In this document: positions 1 to 6,054 of the stretch, piece after piece
Position numbering within the stretch: position 1 is the stretch's first letter
How the letters are laid out: the number at the start of each line of letters is the position of its first letter
DNA from: Spirochaetaceae bacterium
GTDB taxonomy: Bacteria; Spirochaetota; Spirochaetia; DSM-27196; SKKC01
NCBI GenBank assembly: GCA_003554375.1
Contig: PWGF01000420.1
Coordinates: forward strand, 1 to 6,054
Direction of reading: 5' to 3'
DNA length: 6,054 nucleotides
Position numbers and translations under genes: made by a program
Notes under the pieces: model-generated
The model's input: only the letters and a program-made list of their open reading frames with translations
Databases searched by the model: none
Told to the model about the DNA's origin: nothing

Positions 1-3000
1 ATCAGGCAAAGGCTTTTATTGAGGTTACCACAGCAGACAATGTAGATGAAGAGAAAGATAATGCAGTTGCTGATGTGCCTTCCCATGAGGATCCACCGGA
101 GCCAGGCGAAACCCTCACCCTCACTGACGGTGTCGATAATCTGCAGGGCCAGGATGGAGAGGACAATATTTTTGATGCACCCGTTGTTCAGTCCAGCACT
201 GGTTTTGGAAATGTGACCAATACTTTTGAGACGGGTGATATCCTGGATGGTGGTGAAGACAGCACCAATATTCTTCAAGCTGACCTGATTTCATCGGTTA
301 TTGGAGCGCAACCAACAGGACCTGCAATTTCCGCCACAACAGACAATATTCAAGAAGTATATTTCCGTGTCCAGGATTTGGCAAGTGACCAGGTCACAGG
401 CGCAAATGTTGACGCTGAAAATATGAATGGCGTTGAGCAGTGGTGGTCGGAAAACAGCCGTAACGATCTGAATATTGAAGACATCCGTTCTTTCCCGCAG
501 GACACTGCGTTTGGTATGCGCAATACAGATCCGGGTGTTAACTTTATACCTTCTTTTAATCCCAATTATATGGTCCCGGAAGTTATAGAAGATGCATCCT
601 TTTTTAACTTTACTATACAGCAGACAGATCCGGGTATACCGGAAGACACACAGCTGGAAAATATTACCGTAAGAGGCCTGGAATTTGGTTTAGAGGGTGA
701 AAGCTATGAGTTGGATACCGAAGAGATGCGTGCAGCCAATACATGGGATGAGCTTGAGTCTGCAGTAGCTAATGCTTTTGCCGATACCGAAGGGCTTGAA
801 GACCTGGAGGTCAACCATGAAGGTGGTGGACTTTTTGTAGTAAGAGACCCCGATGCTGGTGCTTTTGAGGTAACTCCTGATACTGTAGCTGTAAGTTTTT
901 CAGATATTGACGTCCGCAACGTTACCGCCAGCGGCCAGCCTGTCGAAGAGGGTCTGATTCAGACAGATATTATTCTTGATAACGCAGGCAATGGTTCTCA
1001 GGGTGGTGGATTAAACATTAACGCCATGTCAGGTGATCGTGGGGTAGAAGTTGGTAATGTCGCCGTAGACAATACCAGCCATATTCTCTTTCTTGGTTCA
1101 ACAAATGATCGTACTGGTGACAACTATATGGAAGTCGCCAATATATCTCATGTTGAAGATGGTGCCCAGGGCGATCTGACTATAGGAAATACAGACCCTG
1201 ATTCTACAGACGGAAGAGCATTTGGTGGTCTGCAAGATTTTAGAGAAGTAAACGCTCAGGGCTTTCAGGGTGAGCTCAATGTAGGTGTTAACCTTGCTCA
1301 AGGTTTTGCATCGGATCTTATATCCAGTTACTTTGAAAGGGCAGAAGAAGATGAAGATGTAGAATTCATTTACCAGGGCGGAGATGCTGGAAATATTTTC
1401 ACAATAGCTATGGACCAGGCCCTTTCACAGGATCCGGCATTTGTGATGGAGGTAAGTGGTGGTGCTGAAGACGATCGCTTCAATTTTGCCAATGTTCACG
1501 ATTTTGAAAGCATCTCCATAGATGGTCAGGATGGCTGGAACACCCTGGAAGTAGAGACAGACATTGGAGTAGATGAAGCCAGCTCCCCAGAGCTGATTGA
1601 AAACATTCACAAGCTGGTACTGGCAGGCAACAATAATCCTGATGCCACTATGACTGACCTGGGAGATATCGAAGAGCTCTGGGTAGCAACAGATGCCAAC
1701 AACGACAGTAATATAACCAATCTGTCAGAAGATACAGATATCTGGATCAGCGGCAAGAACCAGACACTGGCAGACAGCGACAGTGATCAGGTCATAGGGG
1801 ATGTAACCCTGACCAATGCTCAGGCCCAGGAACAGCTTGTAACATTAGACAACACAGCCCGCTCTACTGGTGAGTTGACCCTCAACAGCCTGAACGTTGT
1901 AAGTGATGAAGACGAAGATGGAGTAAGCAGTAACGTAGAAAGTCTGGTTGTCGATTCAGAAGGTATTCGTGAAACCCACAATACTGTCAACGCAGTCGTT
2001 GCACCCTTGGTGTCTGAAGTATATCTCCAGGGTTCACAGGATCTGGATATTACCATAAACGATATGGCTCAGGACGAGGATGACGCCGATGAAGGTGTAA
2101 ATGCCGACATTGATGGTACAGCTCTGGAAGCTGACTTGGCTCTTACCCTTGATTCTGGGTTTGTCACTCGCTCCAATGCTTCAGATAATAATGTAGATAT
2201 TATTGGCCCTGAAGACCGTGCTAATGATCTGACGTTCATTGGCGAGGGTGCAGACATTACAAATGATACAACTGTTACCAATTTCCCGGTTGTCAATTTT
2301 GGAAACCAGGCATTTTCAGGAACAGTAGATGTTGAAAACTTCCACGGTGTTGACATTTATAATATGGTCAATCTTGGTGGAGCTGCTACCCTTGAAAATA
2401 TGGCCGACGTAGAGAATGTGCTGATTGAGTCCTGGGTAGATGAAGACATCACTTTAAGTGGTGATGATTCCAGTGAGATGAATGTAGAGTTGGAGGACGA
2501 TGTCTATAGCTCTGTTCTCACTGTAAATGATTTTACCACTATCAATATGGATCTGACCCAAGAGGACGGGTCTAATTACTTCTTTGCATTATCTACTGAT
2601 TCCAATGTTGATGAGCTGTTTGTACAAGGCGGAGATGCAGACTTTTTTGACGCACTTGTATTCACAGAGCCTTTGAATAGTCGTCTGGAAACAATCGATG
2701 TCACTGCCTATGACGGTAGTTTTGAAGCTGGTCTGGATGAATTCAGGGGCAATGATACCGAGTTTGTATTGGATGCAGACTTTGCACGTCTTGATTTAAC
2801 AGGACCTAAAGACTATCTAGAATGGTCATTCACAGAGTGGAATGCTCCTGGGAACATTAGGACTGGATCACTTGATGATGCTCGTGAAGCAGAAGTTAAA
2901 ATTACTTATTTTGATGCAGATGGTAACCGTCTTACAGAAACTATTACTACACCAGTTTCTGAAGAGCTGATTGCAGAAACTAGTGCAGGAGATTCGTACA

Positions 3001-4676
3001 GGTTTTTGAATAGCCTTATGGATCGTGTAAGTGCAGATGATAAATTCGATGCTAACATGGAGTTTATGTTTGAGGATGAAGATGGGGAAGTAGGTACTGC
3101 AACATCCATTTCTGAATTAATGGATTTCTTTGAAGAAAGCAGAGATGAAGTATTAGGAAGGATGGAATTTGCACCAAATTATGGAGATGGAGAGATAGGA
3201 ATAGGATTCCAGGTTCGCCCTGACAAAGATTCTAATCTTGCTCTTAATTGGCTTGATCAATTTGAAATCAGAGCGAACGATGATGACGGAACATCTGTAT
3301 TTTACTCTAATGATATGGTAGACAATGCTGATGTAAGAACTGACGCCTTAGATGATGAAGGTGAATACACTTTTGCAGAAGATGGTGACTATCAGGTAAC
3401 TGTCAATTTTACCGATTATGATCAAGATGAAAATGCATGGCAAATAAGCAACTATATACCAGGACTCACAGAAGACGGTGTGCTTGAAAATGAAGACACC
3501 ATGACTTTGTTAGATCTGAGTGCTCTTGGTATAACAGAAGACAATTACGAGCAGGAAGTTGTAACATCACCCATCTCAATTTTTATGGATGATGAATGGG
3601 AAATCTTGTTCGACGGGCTTGAGGTAGAAGATTATAGCTTGCAACATTATGAAGGTAGCTTGTTTTACCTTGAGGGAGACGAAATAAGTGTCAGAGCTCC
3701 TTTAGGAGTAAATGTTGATGTGAATGATGTTCAAGTAGCGCCTGGCGATGTTGCAGATGTAGAGTTTACTATAACTAACAATACAGTTGATGCAATAGAT
3801 GAAGAGTTTAATTTCTTCTTGCTTGATGCTAACGATAATGTTGTATACGAAGCAAGTCAAAATGTTATACTCGATGCACGCGGTGACAGTGATGATGTAT
3901 CATTTACAGTCGACACTGATGGATTAGATCGTGGCGATTATTCAATTAATGCCGAGTTTGCTGATGAAGATTATGAAGGTATCGCTACCTTTACAGTGAC
4001 TGACGATCCCATCGGCGAGGCCTATTTTGAAATCATTACTGCCGACTTTCCAAATGCAGTTCAGGTAGGTGAATCCTTTGAAGCCACTGTCGAAATTCAG
4101 AACACCGGTGATGCTGCCGGAACTCGAATGATAGAAGTAGGTGTAAGAGGTGATGATTACGAAGAGTCCTGGATTGAAGAGGTTGACCTTGAAGCAGGAG
4201 AGCCCTTCACCGACACCTTCGAATTCGACATGGAAGATGCAGAAGTTGGTGATTACGAATGGTATGTCGAAACTGAAGATGAGACTGAGATCGGTGAGTT
4301 TGAGGTAACTGAGGAGCCTGTAGTTGAGCGTGTGGAAATCGTGATAGGCGAAGATGACACATATGTACTTGACGATGAGGCTGAAGGCATCTCTTTTGAC
4401 ATCGGTGCAGCTCAAGCAAGTGAAGATGTCACAGTAGGCACAGTTGAAAACTTCAATACTGAAACCATGGATATGCAACTTGATCTGCCTGAAGGTATGG
4501 AAGTTGATGATCCTGCAAACCTCGCAGACCTCGTTGACCAGGTTGATGAATTCAACTCAAGCGTAATTGGTGGTAATCTGACTACTATATTTGGTACAAA
4601 TGCTGAGGAAGAAAACATATTCATTAACTTGGCTGGTGTGACTGATGCTGAAGAAGTAATGATAGACATAGTTTAA
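1..4676 (+). CDS. Large acidic S-layer-like / RTX-like extracellular protein, probable type I secretion substrate (5' end missing)
   Basis: The reading frame is open from base 3 to the TAA at 4674-4676, at least 1557 residues. A GTG at 75 could be read as a start, but it has no Shine-Dalgarno sequence and the 24 codons before it read as ordinary protein (AKAFIEVTTADNVDEE), so the true start lies left of the window. Numbering from that GTG, the order is: a beta-rich module with LTDGVDN and LDGGEDSTNIL (57-67); a region with NYMVPE (164-169) and a small alpha/beta segment (about 205-265); GG-type motifs at 435-493; a long beta-solenoid-like stretch to about 905; an unrecognised segment (910-1206); two CARDB-like domains (1207-1415); and a C-terminal domain ending LAGVTDAEEVMIDIV. 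There is no Cys and there are about six Lys. The tail and composition suggest export by a type I (ABC/MFP/OMP) system to the cell surface, as an S-layer-like protein or adhesin. No catalytic motif is visible. The exact function is not determined. Confidence 0.93.
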   Translation, partial: QAKAFIEVTTADNVDEEKDNAVADVPSHEDPPEPGETLTLTDGVDNLQGQDGEDNIFDAPVVQSSTGFGNVTNTFETGDILDGGEDSTNILQADLISSVIGAQPTGPAISATTDNIQEVYFRVQDLASDQVTGANVDAENMNGVEQWWSENSRNDLNIEDIRSFPQDTAFGMRNTDPGVNFIPSFNPNYMVPEVIEDASFFNFTIQQTDPGIPEDTQLENITVRGLEFGLEGESYELDTEEMRAANTWDELESAVANAFADTEGLEDLEVNHEGGGLFVVRDPDAGAFEVTPDTVAVSFSDIDVRNVTASGQPVEEGLIQTDIILDNAGNGSQGGGLNINAMSGDRGVEVGNVAVDNTSHILFLGSTNDRTGDNYMEVANISHVEDGAQGDLTIGNTDPDSTDGRAFGGLQDFREVNAQGFQGELNVGVNLAQGFASDLISSYFERAEEDEDVEFIYQGGDAGNIFTIAMDQALSQDPAFVMEVSGGAEDDRFNFANVHDFESISIDGQDGWNTLEVETDIGVDEASSPELIENIHKLVLAGNNNPDATMTDLGDIEELWVATDANNDSNITNLSEDTDIWISGKNQTLADSDSDQVIGDVTLTNAQAQEQLVTLDNTARSTGELTLNSLNVVSDEDEDGVSSNVESLVVDSEGIRETHNTVNAVVAPLVSEVYLQGSQDLDITINDMAQDEDDADEGVNADIDGTALEADLALTLDSGFVTRSNASDNNVDIIGPEDRANDLTFIGEGADITNDTTVTNFPVVNFGNQAFSGTVDVENFHGVDIYNMVNLGGAATLENMADVENVLIESWVDEDITLSGDDSSEMNVELEDDVYSSVLTVNDFTTINMDLTQEDGSNYFFALSTDSNVDELFVQGGDADFFDALVFTEPLNSRLETIDVTAYDGSFEAGLDEFRGNDTEFVLDADFARLDLTGPKDYLEWSFTEWNAPGNIRTGSLDDAREAEVKITYFDADGNRLTETITTPVSEELIAETSAGDSYRFLNSLMDRVSADDKFDANMEFMFEDEDGEVGTATSISELMDFFEESRDEVLGRMEFAPNYGDGEIGIGFQVRPDKDSNLALNWLDQFEIRANDDDGTSVFYSNDMVDNADVRTDALDDEGEYTFAEDGDYQVTVNFTDYDQDENAWQISNYIPGLTEDGVLENEDTMTLLDLSALGITEDNYEQEVVTSPISIFMDDEWEILFDGLEVEDYSLQHYEGSLFYLEGDEISVRAPLGVNVDVNDVQVAPGDVADVEFTITNNTVDAIDEEFNFFLLDANDNVVYEASQNVILDARGDSDDVSFTVDTDGLDRGDYSINAEFADEDYEGIATFTVTDDPIGEAYFEIITADFPNAVQVGESFEATVEIQNTGDAAGTRMIEVGVRGDDYEESWIEEVDLEAGEPFTDTFEFDMEDAEVGDYEWYVETEDETEIGEFEVTEEPVVERVEIVIGEDDTYVLDDEAEGISFDIGAAQASEDVTVGTVENFNTETMDMQLDLPEGMEVDDPANLADLVDQVDEFNSSVIGGNLTTIFGTNAEEENIFINLAGVTDAEEVMIDIV
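1377..1553 (+). repeat. Three degenerate RTX-like GGxxxD/N motifs
   Basis: Inside protein 1, three short motifs occur about 21-27 residues apart: GGDAGNIFTIA (from residue 435), GGAEDDRFNFA (462) and DGQDGWNTLEV (483). They resemble the GGAGNDTFxxA motifs of S-layer-like and RTX-type type I secretion substrates, where Gly and Asp bind calcium in beta-rolls. A similar GGDADFFDALVF occurs at 852-863 and a weaker IGEGADI near 722. The canonical spacing of nine residues is absent and several calcium ligands are replaced, so real calcium binding is uncertain. Confidence 0.55.
2802..3692 (+). other. AT-rich unrecognised segment of protein 1 (residues 910-1206)
   Basis: This coding segment lies between the solenoid-like part and the CARDB-like domains. 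It includes Trp-containing stretches (YLEWSFTEW), a strand-like piece VKITYFDADGNRLTETI, a helical-looking piece SISELMDFFEESRDEV, and NFTDYDQDENAW followed by LLDLSALGI. Sampled 60-base lines here have about 35-42% GC, against about 48-57% in sampled lines of the first 1900 bases, which suggests a different history. I do not recognise a named domain. The VKITYFDADGNRL part loosely recalls the alpha/beta segment at residues 205-265, so it may be a diverged second copy. Confidence 0.5.
3693..4310 (+). other. Two tandem CARDB-like immunoglobulin-fold domains
   Basis: Residues 1207-1311 and 1312-1412 are two diverged copies of one unit of about 105 residues. Both carry a V-Q-V-x-G-type start (Gln 1220 and Gln 1330), a strand ending in Asn (ITNNT near 1235; IQNTG at 1342-1345), a Leu-Asp/Glu-Ala turn, then a GDY motif (1287-1289 and 1392-1394) and a closing F-x-V-T strand. 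This is the pattern of CARDB (cell adhesion related domain found in bacteria) and related beta-sandwiches. In this family such domains usually act as spacers or adhesion modules. Their position just before the secretion domain suggests a stalk. The assignment rests on motif pattern only. Confidence 0.65.
4320..4673 (+). other. C-terminal type I secretion domain of protein 1
   Basis: Residues 1416-1533 form a compact acidic C-terminal domain: a strand-rich start (VEIVIGEDDTYVLDD), a centre with VGTVENFNTETMDMQLDLP that matches the pattern of a 'V-x-x-F-d-p-x-x-D-x-l-x-l' beta segment, and a terminus INLAGVTDAEEVMIDIV. A tail of the form LxGV(T/D)-x-x-x-V-x-V with hydrophobic final residues is common in large type I secretion substrates, where the uncleaved signal lies in the last 50-100 residues. 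It supports export without a signal peptide. The transporter is not in this window. Confidence 0.7.
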
Positions 4677-4685
4677 TATTAAAAA

Positions 4686-4717
4686 ACTCCGCCCGGTTGC
4701 CAATAGCCGGGCGGAGT
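4686..4717. terminator. GC-rich hairpin between the two genes, T-tract only on the minus strand
   Basis: A perfect 11-bp stem (ACTCCGCCCGG at 4686-4696 with its complement at 4707-4717) closes a 10-base loop and starts 10 bases after the stop of gene 1. That is the usual place for an intrinsic terminator. However, the plus strand has six A's before the stem (4681-4686) and no T-run directly after it (CGTCTAAT). Read on the minus strand it is a textbook terminator, stem followed by TTTTTT. On the plus strand it may be a weak terminator, an attenuator or an mRNA 3'-end stabiliser. Confidence 0.7.
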
Positions 4718-4752
4718 CGTCTAATATCGGTGTAAATTTTTATAAAACGGAT

Positions 4753-4766
4753 AAAGGAGGCTAACC
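4753..4766 (+). promoter_or_regulatory. Strong ribosome binding site of the second gene
   Basis: AAAGGAGG at 4753-4760 contains the full AGGAGG anti-16S core and is six bases before the ATG at 4767. It fixes the start of gene 2 and predicts strong translation, as expected for an abundant surface protein. Confidence 0.9.
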
Positions 4767-6054
4767 ATGGCTTTGCCTACAAGAACAGCGATCAGTGTTG
4801 ACAGCCCAAGCACGCTAGGGACTTCACAGGACAGAGGTTATCAGTTCACAGATATTCTTGCTGATACAGGGATGGATGAGCGTACATTTACTATTTTTGA
4901 TGTTGCTGGTGACAATGCAATCCAGTTTACAGACGGAATGAAATTTGAATCCTGGGAATATGATAATGAAAACAATCTCAGGGTCACAGTAGAAAATGGT
5001 GCCACAGTACAGATTGCTAATTTTGCAGACTTTTCCTGGTATTTAGCAGATTACGAAGATGGTGCACAGATTGACGACATTACTGTTCTGCTTGATGAAT
5101 TTGAAGGAGAAGGATTTCAGGTAGATGGAACTGAACTTGTTGATTTGGATCCAGATCCAGATCCTGAAGATGGCAAAGAGATCTATCTTACTGGTGGTAG
5201 TGATAGAGTAAATCCAGAACAAGAAGATGAAGAATTCAGAACCACTGACGATAACGACACAATCTACGCCCCTCTGGGTAGAGCTGATTTTGGACCCATG
5301 GCGAATACCCTTGACTCTGGCGACAGGCTAGACGGCGGTGGAGGACGCAACGAACTGTGGGCCGATGTTATTGTCGAGCAGGCAGGTGTTGGTGGCACCA
5401 CAAGGCCTATAGCATTCTCCTCTGACAAGGTTCAGGAGATGTATTTTACTGCAGATATATCTGATCTCGATGATTTTTCTGCAGCAGATCAGGTTGTTAC
5501 AGTCAGGGGTAGAAACCTGTATGATTGGGACCACATCGAGTCTCACTACAGCGACGCGGACCTGACCGTTCGGGGCCTGACCACCAACAAGAGCGATGGA
5601 GGGACCACCTCCCTGCCGGATATGACCGTGGCTATGAATCATACCTCTGGCAGGACTGTGGATACGGGTTCCCAGCTCGTTGTTGGTGAGTTTGGTAAGC
5701 TTGGCGATTCCGATGAGTATTACAACGACTACATCAACGGCCAGTTCGACGCATCCAGCATGAAGGTTCTCTTCGAGCAGAACTACCTGGTACCGGACAT
5801 CGATCTGGGCGTTGGCGGCGTGACCTTCAAAATCATGAATCAGGATGCCCATGACGACACCGTGGGCGATCCGGACACAGGCGCGCTGAACCTTGACGGT
5901 GTGTATGTTTTCCGGATGGAGTTTGAAGTCGACGGCAACAGGTATAACCTGGCCGATTATATTGAGGAAGACCCCAACGGTGTCGGGGACGAGTTCCAGA
6001 CAGAACGAGAGTTGGTGGATCATATCCGCGATGTAGCCCTTCCGGCATTGAAAG
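4767..6054 (+). CDS. Second S-layer-like acidic protein, paralogue of the upstream one (3' end missing)
   Basis: The frame runs from ATG 4767 to the right edge without a stop: 429 full codons plus one base. The N-terminus (MALPTRTAISVDSPSTLG) has no hydrophobic signal peptide, and no Cys is present. Residues 1-127 form a globular acidic domain (FTDGMKFESWEYDNEN, VTVENGATVQIANF) that I do not recognise and that is not seen in the visible part of protein 1. A DPDPDP linker (128-133) follows. From about 136 the protein parallels protein 1: LTGGSDR, LDGGGGRNEL (188-197, against LDGGEDSTNIL), QEMYF (223-227, against QEVYF), NYLVPD (339-344, against NYMVPE), then a strand/helix segment (FEVDGNRYNLADYI ... 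TERELVDHIRDVAL) matching ESYELDTEEMRAANTWDELESAV. It is probably also a type I secreted surface protein, but its C-terminal signal would lie outside the window. It is 90 bases behind gene 1 and has no convincing promoter of its own. Confidence 0.9.
   Translation, partial: MALPTRTAISVDSPSTLGTSQDRGYQFTDILADTGMDERTFTIFDVAGDNAIQFTDGMKFESWEYDNENNLRVTVENGATVQIANFADFSWYLADYEDGAQIDDITVLLDEFEGEGFQVDGTELVDLDPDPDPEDGKEIYLTGGSDRVNPEQEDEEFRTTDDNDTIYAPLGRADFGPMANTLDSGDRLDGGGGRNELWADVIVEQAGVGGTTRPIAFSSDKVQEMYFTADISDLDDFSAADQVVTVRGRNLYDWDHIESHYSDADLTVRGLTTNKSDGGTTSLPDMTVAMNHTSGRTVDTGSQLVVGEFGKLGDSDEYYNDYINGQFDASSMKVLFEQNYLVPDIDLGVGGVTFKIMNQDAHDDTVGDPDTGALNLDGVYVFRMEFEVDGNRYNLADYIEEDPNGVGDEFQTERELVDHIRDVALPALK
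5148..5165 (+). repeat. Asp-Pro linker repeat in protein 2
   Basis: Three consecutive Asp-Pro codon pairs (GAT CCA, GAT CCA, GAT CCT) encode DPDPDP at residues 128-133. They separate the N-terminal domain from the module shared with protein 1. Such short acidic proline-rich runs are typical interdomain linkers. Protein 1 has a comparable Pro/Glu-rich spot (HEDPPEPGE, bases 84-110) just before its own copy of the shared module. Confidence 0.75.

Noticed and set aside
75..77. GTG 75 as the true start of gene 1
   Set aside because: There is no Shine-Dalgarno sequence at a suitable distance, and the open frame continues to the left edge with protein-like sequence.
350..2356. Several short minus-strand frames of 61-95 codons
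   Set aside because: All are antisense shadows of the long plus-strand gene, with no ribosome binding site or domain support.
3942..4478. Minus-strand open frame of 178 codons, rich in Phe, Ile and Cys
   Set aside because: It lies opposite the CARDB-like and C-terminal domains. Its odd composition is what the complement of Asp/Glu-rich codons produces, and it has no recognisable family.
4718..4752. TATAAA at 4741-4746 as a -10 box for gene 2
   Set aside because: No -35-like hexamer lies at 16-18 bases upstream (CGTCTA region), and the start site would fall on the ribosome binding site. It is more likely chance in an AT-rich gap.
5328..6023. Minus-strand open frame of 231 codons opposite gene 2
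   Set aside because: It is fully antisense to a frame with clear homology to protein 1 and a strong ribosome binding site. It has no recognisable domain.

Overview
The window holds parts of two large genes in the same orientation. Both appear to encode very acidic, cysteine-free surface or extracellular proteins of the S-layer-like / RTX-like kind exported by type I secretion. The first (left edge to 4676) enters the window already in frame, so its start lies outside. The second (4767 to right edge) has its own start and an excellent ribosome binding site, and runs off the right edge without a stop. No transporter, RNA gene, mobile element, CRISPR array or tRNA is visible.

The organism is probably a Gram-negative bacterium, since the first protein ends in a C-terminal domain typical of type I secretion substrates and neither protein shows an N-terminal signal peptide in the visible part. 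The excess of Asp and Glu, with about six Lys and no Cys in 1533 residues (counted by eye), fits an extracellular protein of a salt-loving or soda-lake bacterium. That habitat is an inference. The window does not fix a genus.

Layout: 1-2800 encodes the N-terminal and central beta-rich part of protein 1, with degenerate GGxGND-type motifs. 2802-3692 encodes a more AT-rich segment I do not recognise. 3693-4310 encodes two tandem CARDB-like immunoglobulin-fold domains, and 4320-4673 the presumed secretion domain. The 90-base gap (4677-4766) holds a strong GC-rich hairpin and the ribosome binding site of gene 2. Gene 2 encodes an AT-rich N-terminal domain of about 127 residues, an Asp-Pro linker, and then a GC-richer region clearly homologous to the N-terminal part of protein 1.

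The two proteins are therefore tandem paralogues sharing a core module but differing in attached domains. They may be co-expressed surface proteins or successive layers/adhesins. The hairpin between them points the wrong way for a classical terminator of gene 1, which leaves read-through into gene 2 possible.
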